Source of the DNA: Candidatus Zixiibacteriota bacterium
GTDB lineage: Bacteria; Zixibacteria; MSB-5A5; UM-FILTER-46-8
Assembly: GCA_014730345.1 (NCBI GenBank)
Contig: WJIJ01000091.1
Span: 1-33,330, forward strand
Direction of reading: 5' to 3'
Length of the DNA: 33,330 bases
Position numbers and translations under genes: made by a program. The notes below the pieces were generated by a model, which saw only the letters and a program-made list of their open reading frames with translations, made no database searches and was not told where the DNA came from. Shown here piece by piece: positions 26,901 through 33,236 of this stretch. The stretch's first letter is position 1; each line of letters begins with the position of its first letter.

Positions 26901-29118
26901 AACGGCTGAAGGCGAATCGATTGCGATAGAATCGCAGGTAACCAGGGGAAGCTGGGGAAATGATGACGTTTTATTTATTATAGGCAGGGATATCACTGAG
27001 AGGCTCAAGGCGGAACAAAAACTTCGGGAGAGTGAAGAGAGATTCCGGTCCTTCGTGGAAAATGCCGAAGCGGTTGTCTATTCTATAAATCCCGAAGGTG
27101 TTATCGAGTATGTCTCCCCCAAGGTCGAGCAGTTTACGGGCTATGAGATAGAAGAGATTGTAGGTAAAACTTTCGATGATTTTCTCCATCCGGATGATAT
27201 ATCTGAAGCCATGGAATTTATGCGCGGTCTGCTCGAATCCGACGAAAAATCAGGCGGTATAGTCAACAGGATCAGGAAAAAGGATGGTAGCTATGGTTGG
27301 TTTATGACCAATGCCGCTCCGATAAAAGACGAGACCGACAGGGGTATGACGTATATAGGGATTACGCATGATATAACCGACAAGATAAAAGCCGAACAAC
27401 AGTTGCGCGAGAGCGAGGAAAAACTGCGTTCGACCTTAACTTCGATGGATGATTTGGTTTTCGTTATGGACGCGGAGGGGCGATTCCTCGAGTACTACCA
27501 GCCGTCCAGGACCCATTCTCTTTACAAGCCGCCCTCCGAATTCATGGGGAAATCTTTCAGAGAACTACTTCCCGGAGAATTGGTGGAAATTATTGAGAAC
27601 TCTATACGGAAGTTAAGGGAAACCGGTGAGGTCCAGAAGATTGATTATTCGCTGGAGATAAAGGGTAATGTGGAATGGTTTAGCGGCAATTTGTCTCTAA
27701 GGATGGACTACGAGGGAAATATTTCCGGGGTGACCGCCGTAATACGCAATATCACCCAGCGAAAAACGGCTGAGAACGCCCTTCGGGAAAGTGAGGAAAA
27801 ATACCGTAGTCTGATAGAGAACGCTTCTCAACCTATATTGGCAATGGATCCGGAGGGTTTGATTCTGACCATAAACAGGGCGGCTACTGAATACATGGGG
27901 GTGACTCCCGAAAGCTGTAAAGGCAAATATATCTATGAATTCCTTCCTGACAAGGCAGTAATTGAACTTCGAGAAGCTTTGCGGGAGATAGCTGAGACCC
28001 TCAAAGGGATGGCTGTAAGCAGGAGCTATGTGTTCAAGGGAAAGAAGAGCTATTTTAAATCGTTCTTCCAGCCGCTTTTTACGAGCGATGATAAATTATA
28101 CGCTATTCAGGTAATCGTCTACGATGTAACCGATGAGAGGAAGCAGGAGATACACAACAAGGCGCGGGTTGAGCTTCACGAGGATTTGAGAAACGCTACC
28201 AAGGTCGATGAATGCCTGACCATCGGCTGCAAGGCGATAAATAACGCGGAGTTATTCAGGCGTTCGGTGTTGTCATTGCATAACGAGCAGAAGCATATAA
28301 CTAATATCGGCTATTGGGGGCTGGATGATACGCTTATCGAAGCTACCCGGAACGCGCCGGCTCCGGATGATGAATTGACAGCGATTTTAACTCATGAGGA
28401 TTTCCGTATCAGCCGGTCATATTTTATACCGGAGGAATCGGGGGTGTTCGACAGCGAATATCCGAGGTATGTTGCCCAGGAAAAAAGGAGGGCGGACTGC
28501 GAGGCGTCCTGGAAATCAAGGGATGAGCTTTTTGTGCCGTTGAAGTCGGGCAAGGGGCGTATAGAGGGGTGGCTTTCTGTGGATACTCCTTATGATGGAT
28601 GCCGGCCGGATATTAATGTTATCCGGTTTTTGGAGGAGATTGTCGATATAACCACCCGCAAGGTGCGCGAGATATTGACCATGGAGAGTCTGAACAAAGA
28701 ACGTCTGGCCTTAAAGAACAAGAATGTCGCTTTAAAGGAAGTGCTGAAACATATCGAAGATGAAAAGGCGGGTACAAAGAAACAGTTCGCCGAAAGCATT
28801 GAGAGAACGCTACTTCCGGCGCTCAAACGCCTTGTAAGGCGCGATTCGAAGGTGGACCGTTCGATGCTGAAGATAATTGATAAGGGGTTGAAGGAACTCG
28901 CGGAGGCATCCGGGGGCAACCTGCATCTTTATTCCAAGCTAACCGCAAGGGAAATAGAGATATGCGACTTAATAAGGGGCGGCAGTACATCTGATCAGAT
29001 CTCGGCAAAGCTAAAGATTTCCAAAATGACCGTTAATAAGCACCGGGAATCTATCCGCAGGAAGCTCGGATTGACTAATAAGAAGGTAAATTTGACCACG
29101 TTTTTGCGAAATCCGTGA
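23911..29118 (+). CDS. Giant multi-PAS/GAF one-component regulator with LuxR-type HTH
   Basis: The protein has 1735 residues. From repeating PAS cores and their D(I/V)(S/T)..R...E linkers I count about ten PAS domains (approximately 10-125, 135-255, 262-375, 380-498, 503-620, 625-748, 920-1030, 1033-1157, 1165-1285 and 1290-1408). There are two GAF-like regions (~755-910 and ~1415-1590). A coiled coil follows (~1590-1650, ESLNKERLALKNKNVALKEV). A LuxR/FixJ-type HTH closes the protein (1677-1735, LTAREIEICDLIRGG ... MTVNKHRESIRRKLGL). There is no histidine kinase, receiver, GGDEF or transmembrane segment, so it should be a cytoplasmic sensor that binds DNA itself. The coiled coil plus HTH resembles the C-termini of PAS-LuxR regulators known from Deltaproteobacteria. 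Ligands (haem, flavin or small molecules) cannot be read. It has its own near-ideal promoter and a GAGGT site. Its targets are unknown; the hyp operon is the nearest candidate. Confidence 0.9.
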   Translation: MGDKNREGPYSHDDLFRIVKLSSDMVIHTDPQGIIEGMEKGEGVAPLNLSNGGSILDIVAPDQREEVMDLLRRAGETGKQARLELRCVGGDGSGEFYFDATILPMRDDQSVRRLTFILRDNNERRRYQRYVRESEARLREIIELLPEAVFELDRQGRMVYLNRAGMELFGISEDAIKAGVDGFMFFAPEYVDKGRKAFEELLAGRKPGKAEYIGQNKDGRRFPAIVHSGPVFEGDEVVGVRGIIIDISERQEKEDALQQGQALMRALIDATTESMFLVDKDLRILMLNEIGAERLGGRIEEFIGIDADYAVENFPHYDVWVRRVEKIREIMKHGQPYREEDERGDYVFDTNYYPILDEDGNAHMLAVFARDITAERTAERILHRSAETARALMDAVDECMVLIDGDLSFITGNSSALEHLGKGMEELVGRSIADIFDEHIGEGPGSRRVELIKECFRTGEAVVYKENLDGKYYNLTFYPIKNETNEVDRLAIISRDVTRDKIADEEIRKFKTIIDYANYGAAIAKLDGTITYINDHFARMHGYTTEELIGKNLGMFHNDIQLPRVNELLTQLKERGGFEFEEVWHVKRDGAEFPTLMSGTLIKDADGIPQFMVGIAIDISEDARTRNELKSERDFVNSLLETANSLILCLDEKAHIKVFNSGCELVTGYSRDEVIGKSWPDLFLPEESWHSGLQDFYDWVKEHPRDMYEGTIITKSGEEKRILWSNSVIFEEGTGRLTAIAVGQDITERKRAEDSIVIERDLGMRLSRSASFTESLEACLDAAFSISGMDCGGVYVVNEKEQSVNLEAHKNLSKEFVEQVSYFDKDSINAKILFKGEPLYAESDNIHEPYEQFPLPPGLKSLAILPVGYMGKIIASLNVASYTIGVVSENARAALESIASRIGTSIIRAKNDEEIRDKERRFNALFNSINDFVFVIDSLGHILHVNSRVESRLGFDRDYLAGRRIGRFISEFNEEVITGFTDDINGGDSELKLGSLKTAEGESIAIESQVTRGSWGNDDVLFIIGRDITERLKAEQKLRESEERFRSFVENAEAVVYSINPEGVIEYVSPKVEQFTGYEIEEIVGKTFDDFLHPDDISEAMEFMRGLLESDEKSGGIVNRIRKKDGSYGWFMTNAAPIKDETDRGMTYIGITHDITDKIKAEQQLRESEEKLRSTLTSMDDLVFVMDAEGRFLEYYQPSRTHSLYKPPSEFMGKSFRELLPGELVEIIENSIRKLRETGEVQKIDYSLEIKGNVEWFSGNLSLRMDYEGNISGVTAVIRNITQRKTAENALRESEEKYRSLIENASQPILAMDPEGLILTINRAATEYMGVTPESCKGKYIYEFLPDKAVIELREALREIAETLKGMAVSRSYVFKGKKSYFKSFFQPLFTSDDKLYAIQVIVYDVTDERKQEIHNKARVELHEDLRNATKVDECLTIGCKAINNAELFRRSVLSLHNEQKHITNIGYWGLDDTLIEATRNAPAPDDELTAILTHEDFRISRSYFIPEESGVFDSEYPRYVAQEKRRADCEASWKSRDELFVPLKSGKGRIEGWLSVDTPYDGCRPDINVIRFLEEIVDITTRKVREILTMESLNKERLALKNKNVALKEVLKHIEDEKAGTKKQFAESIERTLLPALKRLVRRDSKVDRSMLKIIDKGLKELAEASGGNLHLYSKLTAREIEICDLIRGGSTSDQISAKLKISKMTVNKHRESIRRKLGLTNKKVNLTTFLRNP

Positions 29119-29458
29119 GATACGTATGGAATTATACGTATTAGTTACCTATAATTGCAGTATTGACAAAAGCCAAATGATGCTTACATTAGTGATGGAA
29201 GCAGAGTGATAAGGGATGTGTAAGAAGAATTATGCTATCTTTGCGTTAAATAGGCGCGAAGCGGGTTCCGAGGAGGTTGGGTTCTGTTTACCGGGGGGCT
29301 GAATTCCCCCCCTGGATAGTGTGAACCGTCCGGGGGGCTGAGTTTTTTGGGGATTGCGTTGTTAGGACTACAATCCCATCCGGGCAACGCTTGACCTTTA
29401 AAACTTCCCTCCGGTAATAAAATATAGCCGCTACTAAATCCTTCCGATTTTCATAAGG
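29119..29458. repeat. Spacer after the PAS-LuxR gene with short repeats
   Basis: Two copies of the self-complementary ATACGTAT (29120-29127 and 29134-29141) can fold as an 8-bp hairpin directly after the stop codon. Further on, CCGGGGGGCTGARTT occurs twice (29291-29305 and 29330-29344), and the first copy can pair with a run of seven Cs (29306-29312). No gene is seen in these 340 nt. Confidence 0.6.
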
Positions 29459-29749
29459 CTAAAATTCGTATTCAATTCCAAAAATCGGCAATAGGGTCCA
29501 TTGGTACATGGTATCCTCTTTTTGCTCGATTTCGTTCCAGGAATAAGTAGCCACGTTTTTCCTGCTGTAGGCATTCCATAATGAGACAAACGCCATGATA
29601 TTGGAGCTCTGGAAACTGAATCGCCTGTCCGGGCGAAGGTTAAACGAGTGGGAGAGCGGATAACGCTCTTCGTTGATACGGCTGTCATGGAGAACGGTAT
29701 GGTTGATTTCCCGGGAAGCTTCGTTGTCCAGCGGCGTGTAAGGTCTTCC
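29459..29749 (-). pseudogene. C-terminal remnant of a TonB-dependent receptor
   Basis: I found this by translating the minus strand by hand: an open frame of 96 codons from just after a TGA (29750-29752) to a TAG (29459-29461). It begins GRPYTPLDN, continues with LSHSFNLRPDRRFSF and FVSLWNAYSRKNVATYSWN, and ends LLPIFGIEYEF. This aligns with the last ~110 residues of the intact receptor in this window (PYTPIV, RLDTRLSFKF, INTYNQKNIYEYNWN, FVPSFGVAVRFF), including the aromatic final strand. Only the last few barrel strands remain, without signal, plug or a proper start. The fragment begins 27 nt after the stop of the CcdA/ArsG-like gene, which marks a junction. It is not expected to make a functional protein. 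Confidence 0.8.
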
Positions 29750-29776
29750 TCATATAGTCCTTGTCTGAGATATAAA

Positions 29777-30469
29777 TTAGATATGTATCTTAAATATGTA
29801 AATGAGCGCGTAGTAGATTCCGACGCCAATAAAGATTAAGGCGGTTATTCTACGCGCCCAAATCTCAAACGCCTTTAGCCGGTTAAAAATGTCGCCCACC
29901 CATCGTGCTCCGAAGGCCAGTATGAAAGCAAAAATAATTACCGGTAAGCCGGTCCCGATTCCGTAAACCGAGGGCATCCCCAGGCTGGAATCGGATTTAG
30001 CGGCCAGAGGAATCAAGCTTCCGAAAAAGAGCGCCGCTGAGACCGGGCAAAAGGACATGGCAAAAATAATCCCGAGAAAACCAGCTCCCCATAGACCCAG
30101 GGATTGGGCTTTTTTCTGTATTTTTTCATTGCCGGTAATGCCGAATGTGCCTGTATTTATCCATCCCATCAGTATTATGCCCACGAAAATAAGTATGGGA
30201 CCGAGGATTATGTTGAAATATCCCTGAAGGAAATTGGCGGTATCGAAAATGGAGGTTGCCCCGGCGACCAAAAGAACACCCAGGGAGGTGTAGGCAAAAA
30301 CGCGCCCGAACATGTACAAAACCCCCGATAAAAGTACATACCGGGGCTTATCCAATTGTTTACCGATAAAGGAGATGGCGGCTACATTAGTTGCCAGCGG
30401 GCACGGGCTGATCGAAGTGAGAATTCCCAGCCATAAGGCCGACAACAGGGAAGGCAAATATGGTTCCAT
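29777..30469 (-). CDS. CcdA/ArsG-like membrane thiol or efflux protein
   Basis: The protein has 230 residues with about six hydrophobic segments and belongs to the CcdA/DsbD transmembrane family. One Cys lies in each half near Pro: C23 in SISPCPLATN and C141 in AMSFCPVSAAL, the redox-pair arrangement of CcdA. In Shewanella, proteins of this shape encoded with ArsF are called ArsG and export trivalent aromatic arsenicals; the gene pair here has the same order, so an ArsG-like role is plausible. Electron transfer across the membrane to the exported thioredoxin-like partner is the alternative. Its ATG overlaps the stop of the preceding gene by one nt. It is the last intact gene of the operon. 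Confidence 0.83.
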   Translation of the reverse strand: MEPYLPSLLSALWLGILTSISPCPLATNVAAISFIGKQLDKPRYVLLSGVLYMFGRVFAYTSLGVLLVAGATSIFDTANFLQGYFNIILGPILIFVGIILMGWINTGTFGITGNEKIQKKAQSLGLWGAGFLGIIFAMSFCPVSAALFFGSLIPLAAKSDSSLGMPSVYGIGTGLPVIIFAFILAFGARWVGDIFNRLKAFEIWARRITALIFIGVGIYYALIYIFKIHI

Positions 30470-30945
30470 CAGCTTCCCTCTAAGTACTCGCGGATTTCTT
30501 CCTGGACATATTCATGAAACTTTTCTTTATCCCCTTTATATTTCCAGACTTTCTCGAGATTTTTCCATTCGCTCTGTTCGCCGTTGATCATTTTTACGAT
30601 AACCAGCGATGACGCAAACAATCTATAATCCTTTTTATAGTGGTTGTTTTCCGATTTATCGAAGTCAACAGATTTCCATTTAATGATCCCGTCGGCAAGT
30701 TCATCGGAAAAACCGTTTTCGATAGCCTCTTTTGAATAAGCTTCGATGCGTTTACATGAAACGCACTGGCGGGTACCGTGGAAATAGTACGCTGTAATCT
30801 GGACATTCCCGGAATTATCAGTGGATACGGATTTTTCGTTTTGAACAGATGTATCGTTTTCTCCGGCGAATACCCCGGTAATCGTAAGGTTGGATATAAT
30901 AACGGCGAGGCTAATTAGCATTATCAGTTTTGATAGATTTGGCAT
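30469..30945 (-). CDS. Exported ArsF-like thioredoxin-fold protein
   Basis: The protein has 158 residues with a signal sequence (~1-28) and a thioredoxin-like domain whose active motif is C61-V-S-C64 in YYFHGTRQCVSCKRIE. The YYFHGT...C..C..IE pattern followed by VDFDKSEN, YRLFASSLVIV and KVWKYKGDKEKF resembles the family annotated as ArsF, a partner in nitrophenyl-arsenical reduction in Shewanella. That assignment comes from recalled family knowledge, not a search. It probably acts in the periplasm and may be re-reduced by the CcdA-like protein encoded by the overlapping next gene. The cis-Pro of classical thioredoxins is replaced by Ser in FASSLV, which is atypical. Confidence 0.8.
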   Translation of the reverse strand: MPNLSKLIMLISLAVIISNLTITGVFAGENDTSVQNEKSVSTDNSGNVQITAYYFHGTRQCVSCKRIEAYSKEAIENGFSDELADGIIKWKSVDFDKSENNHYKKDYRLFASSLVIVKMINGEQSEWKNLEKVWKYKGDKEKFHEYVQEEIREYLEGS

Positions 30946-30948
30946 AGT

Positions 30949-31194
30949 TTACTCCTTAACCTTTTCTTGTATCAGCGATTTCAATTCTTCAACCGAGGGC
31001 AGTTTGCCGGAGAACTTGAGCTGTTCATCGATAACCAGCGCGGGGGTGAACAAGACGCCGTACGAGGTTATCTGGTTTATATCCTCGACCTTTTCCAGTT
31101 CGCACTCTATTCCCAGTTCACTTACCGCTTTTTGGGTGCGTTCAAAAAGCTCCCGGCACCGGGCGCATCCGGGGCCTAAGACTTTCAATTTCAT
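30949..31194 (-). CDS. Small thioredoxin-like protein (MTH895/TM0996 family)
   Basis: The protein has 81 residues. It is a minimal thioredoxin/glutaredoxin-like fold with a CARC active site (C10, C13 in GPGCARCREL) and the cis-Pro loop in LFTPALVIDEQ. Such cytoplasmic proteins are commonly encoded next to YraQ/ArsP-type permeases and ArsR regulators, where they may hand reducing power or thiol-bound metalloid to the transporter. It lies 15 nt after the permease gene and three nt before the ArsF-like gene. In the Shewanella arsEFG set a small protein precedes ArsF; whether this is its equivalent is not settled. Confidence 0.9.
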   Translation of the reverse strand: MKLKVLGPGCARCRELFERTQKAVSELGIECELEKVEDINQITSYGVLFTPALVIDEQLKFSGKLPSVEELKSLIQEKVKE

Positions 31195-31209
31195 TTTGAT
31201 TCCTCCGTT

Positions 31210-32514
31210 CTAAAACATCCCGTAAATCCAGCCGCTTAATGTGGCCATGAAAATTACGAGTACTACGAATACTACGGTTTTCTTTGTGCCGATGACGCTC
31301 CGAATAACCAGCATGTTGGGCAATGAAACCGCCGGACCCGCCAGCAGGAGAGCCAGCGCGGGGCCTTTGCCCATGCCGTTGCCGATGAGTCCCTGCAGGA
31401 TAGGCACTTCGGTCAGGGTGGCGAAGTACATGAAAGCGCCCAGTACCGACGCGAATATATTGGCTCTCAGGGAGTTGCCGCCGACGAAGGAGTAAACCCA
31501 TTCCGATGGAATAAGCCCATCACCTGATGGGCGTCCCAGAAGCAGTCCGGCAACGATAACGCCGAAAAAGAGCAAGGGCATAATCTGTTTGGCGAAGCCC
31601 CAGCTTTCGCTGAACCATTCGCTCGCTTCGCCTTTGTTTGACGCGGTGATGACTGATAAACCCAAAGCGCCGACGGCGAAGTGGATAATGGGAAGACCGG
31701 GAGACAGCTCCGCGGTTATATATATGATGGCGGCTAAGGTGACGATTTTCCACCATTTGATTCCAAACCAAAGTATCAGGGCGATATCGAGGACTATGGC
31801 GAAGATAACAGTCAAGTGCCATTTATAGTCATAGATAACATTCCATAGACTTGCTGAATCATCGGGTTTGCCCCAGTTGGCGAAAACGAGGATACCGACC
31901 ATGGAGGCAAAGTATATCAAATTTTGCCACAGGGGCCGGGTTTCCTCTTCCGCGCCGGGGACAGCCATACCAGAGCCGGCTTTTTCCTTTTCCTCTTTGT
32001 TGAAGAATATCTGCATGAGTAAACCTATTACTATACTGAAAATTATGGCCCCGATTGCCCGGGCGATGCCCAGCTCGACACCCAGAATACGCGCGGTGAG
32101 GATAACGGCGAGGACATTGACCGCGGGGCCGGCATAGAGAAAAGCCGACGCGGGACCGATTCCGGCGCCCATGCGGTATATTCCCGCGAAAAGGGGCAGG
32201 ACGGTGCATGAACACACGGCGAGGATAGAGCCGGAAACGGAAGCGACTCCGTAAGAGAGAAATTTATTTGCTTTGGCACCGAAGTACTTGATTACCGCGG
32301 ACTGGTTGATGAATACGGCGATAGCCCCGGCAATGAAAAAGGCGGGAATCAGGCAGAGGATTACATGTTCGCGGGCGTACCATTGGGCCAGGTACAGAGA
32401 TTCCATCACCGATGATCTTATGCGGCTCGATTCGAAGGGAGCAAAATAGAGGATGAGGAATACTGAGGCGATAACAATTAATGGTTTGGATTCTTTTTTC
32501 CAGTCTAAGCTCAA
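31210..32514 (-). CDS. ArsP/YraQ-family (DUF318) membrane permease
   Basis: The protein has 434 residues with about ten hydrophobic segments and two related halves, as in the DUF318/ArsP_1 permease family. The hallmark AVCSCTVLPLF (C101, C103) is present in the first half, and a parallel segment with TEVPILQGLI in the second half lacks the Cys pair. Some ArsP proteins export trivalent organoarsenicals; a related subgroup (SO_0444-like) has been linked to Cu/Zn. The cluster context, with thiol proteins and an ArsR regulator, favours export of a soft metal(loid) or organoarsenical. It begins 15 nt after the ArsR gene and is 15 nt from the thioredoxin-like gene, so the operon is tight. Confidence 0.88.
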   Translation of the reverse strand: MSLDWKKESKPLIVIASVFLILYFAPFESSRIRSSVMESLYLAQWYAREHVILCLIPAFFIAGAIAVFINQSAVIKYFGAKANKFLSYGVASVSGSILAVCSCTVLPLFAGIYRMGAGIGPASAFLYAGPAVNVLAVILTARILGVELGIARAIGAIIFSIVIGLLMQIFFNKEEKEKAGSGMAVPGAEEETRPLWQNLIYFASMVGILVFANWGKPDDSASLWNVIYDYKWHLTVIFAIVLDIALILWFGIKWWKIVTLAAIIYITAELSPGLPIIHFAVGALGLSVITASNKGEASEWFSESWGFAKQIMPLLFFGVIVAGLLLGRPSGDGLIPSEWVYSFVGGNSLRANIFASVLGAFMYFATLTEVPILQGLIGNGMGKGPALALLLAGPAVSLPNMLVIRSVIGTKKTVVFVVLVIFMATLSGWIYGMF

Positions 32515-32529
32515 GGGGCATTTATCCTT

Positions 32530-32862
32530 TTAAAGATTTTCAATCAGTTTGATATGCTTGTTCTTTTCGCCTTTGATAACCGATTCCACGCAGGCGAAAA
32601 AGTTCAGAACGCATGGGGTCTGCAGTTTGTAATAGACCTGCTGGCCCCGTTTATCGTCGTCGAGTATGCCGGCGTTTTTAAGAACGGAGAGGTGCTTGGA
32701 AACGGTTGAAGTATCAGCATTTATCATCTCCACCAACTGCTGGACGCATTTTTCACCCCGTGAGAGTTCATCGACGATGAAAAGCCTTGTCGGATGAGCC
32801 ATTGCCTTGATGACTTTAGCGCGGGCTTCGTAGAGTTTTTTGTTTTGATTATAGTCGGTCAT
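32530..32862 (-). CDS. ArsR/SmtB-family repressor
   Basis: The protein has 110 residues and is a winged-helix regulator. KVIKAMAHPTRLFIVDELS is the family start, STVSKHLSVLKNAGI the recognition helix, and DDDKRGQQVYYKL the wing. It dimerises and leaves DNA when a metal or metalloid binds. Three Cys are present: C39 in GEKCVQQL (where classical ArsR has CxC), and C84 and C91 near the last helix. The standard CxCxxC site is absent. It is the first gene of the operon; a TTTGGC-N6-GCCAAA inverted repeat over its own -10 box is the obvious operator, implying autoregulation. Confidence 0.93.
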   Translation of the reverse strand: MTDYNQNKKLYEARAKVIKAMAHPTRLFIVDELSRGEKCVQQLVEMINADTSTVSKHLSVLKNAGILDDDKRGQQVYYKLQTPCVLNFFACVESVIKGEKNKHIKLIENL

Positions 32863-32887
32863 GATTAGAACCTGTTTTTAATGGTTG

Positions 32888-32905
32888 TTTGGCAAAATAG
32901 CCAAA
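32888..32905. promoter_or_regulatory. Probable ArsR operator
   Basis: An inverted repeat TTTGGC-N6-GCCAAA (on either strand) whose six central bases are exactly the -10 box. This is well placed for steric repression by the ArsR-family protein encoded directly downstream. Confidence 0.65.
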
Positions 32906-32921
32906 TATATTATATTGTCAA
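32894..32921 (-). promoter_or_regulatory. Promoter of the ArsR operon
   Basis: On the minus strand, TTGACA (32916-32921), a 16-nt spacer and TATTTT (32894-32899), about 30 nt before the repressor ATG. The -35 is perfect and the -10 matches 4/6. Confidence 0.7.
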
Positions 32922-33021
32922 GTTACTTTTTTGTTCGAGATAAAAAAGGGGGGTTTTGCGGGGTCGTTTGCGGCCGCTGAAAAGGAAACCGTCACGCACA
33001 GAGGCGTAACGCCACATTCAA

Positions 33022-33068
33022 TGTCATTCCCGTGAAATAGCCAGAGGCTATCAAGAACGGGAATCCAT
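33022..33068 (+). repeat. TCATTCCCG...CGGGAATCCATG repeat unit
   Basis: ATGTCATTCCCGTGAAATAG ... AGGCTATCAAGAACGGGAATCC is the same family as 3411-3460 and 9085-9130, in the same orientation. Confidence 0.75.
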
Positions 33069-33142
33069 GTTGCCGGGTGCGCGGCAGATGTCCCCGGCTG
33101 CCGAGTGCAGGGACCTGGCAACACATTGTAAAGGATTGGGTG

Positions 33143-33168
33143 CGCGGCAGATGTCCTCATCTGCCGCG
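33143..33168. repeat. Perfect 11-bp hairpin
   Basis: CGCGGCAGATG-TCCT-CATCTGCCGCG. A related imperfect hairpin with the same GCGCGGCAGATGTCC start lies at about 33079-33103. No T-run follows, so a terminator role is doubtful. Confidence 0.8.
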
Positions 33169-33180
33169 GAGAGCAGACCC

Positions 33181-33200
33181 GGCAGGTCAGGAGACCTGCC
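33181..33200. repeat. Perfect 8-bp hairpin, second copy
   Basis: GGCAGGTC-AGGA-GACCTGCC, flanked by CC and GGGCAC. It matches the copy at 3383-3402, where one arm has changed C to T. Confidence 0.8.
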
Positions 33201-33236
33201 GGGCACCGAAAGAGGCGTCACGTTCGTCAAGGGTGT

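Noticed and set aside
29434-29829. Minus-strand open frame of 131 codons
   Set aside because: Overlaps the real receptor remnant in another frame and the end of the CcdA/ArsG-like gene; composition does not resemble a protein family.
33022-33200. CRISPR-like array at the right edge
   Set aside because: The hairpins differ in sequence and spacing, with no constant repeat and unique spacers.
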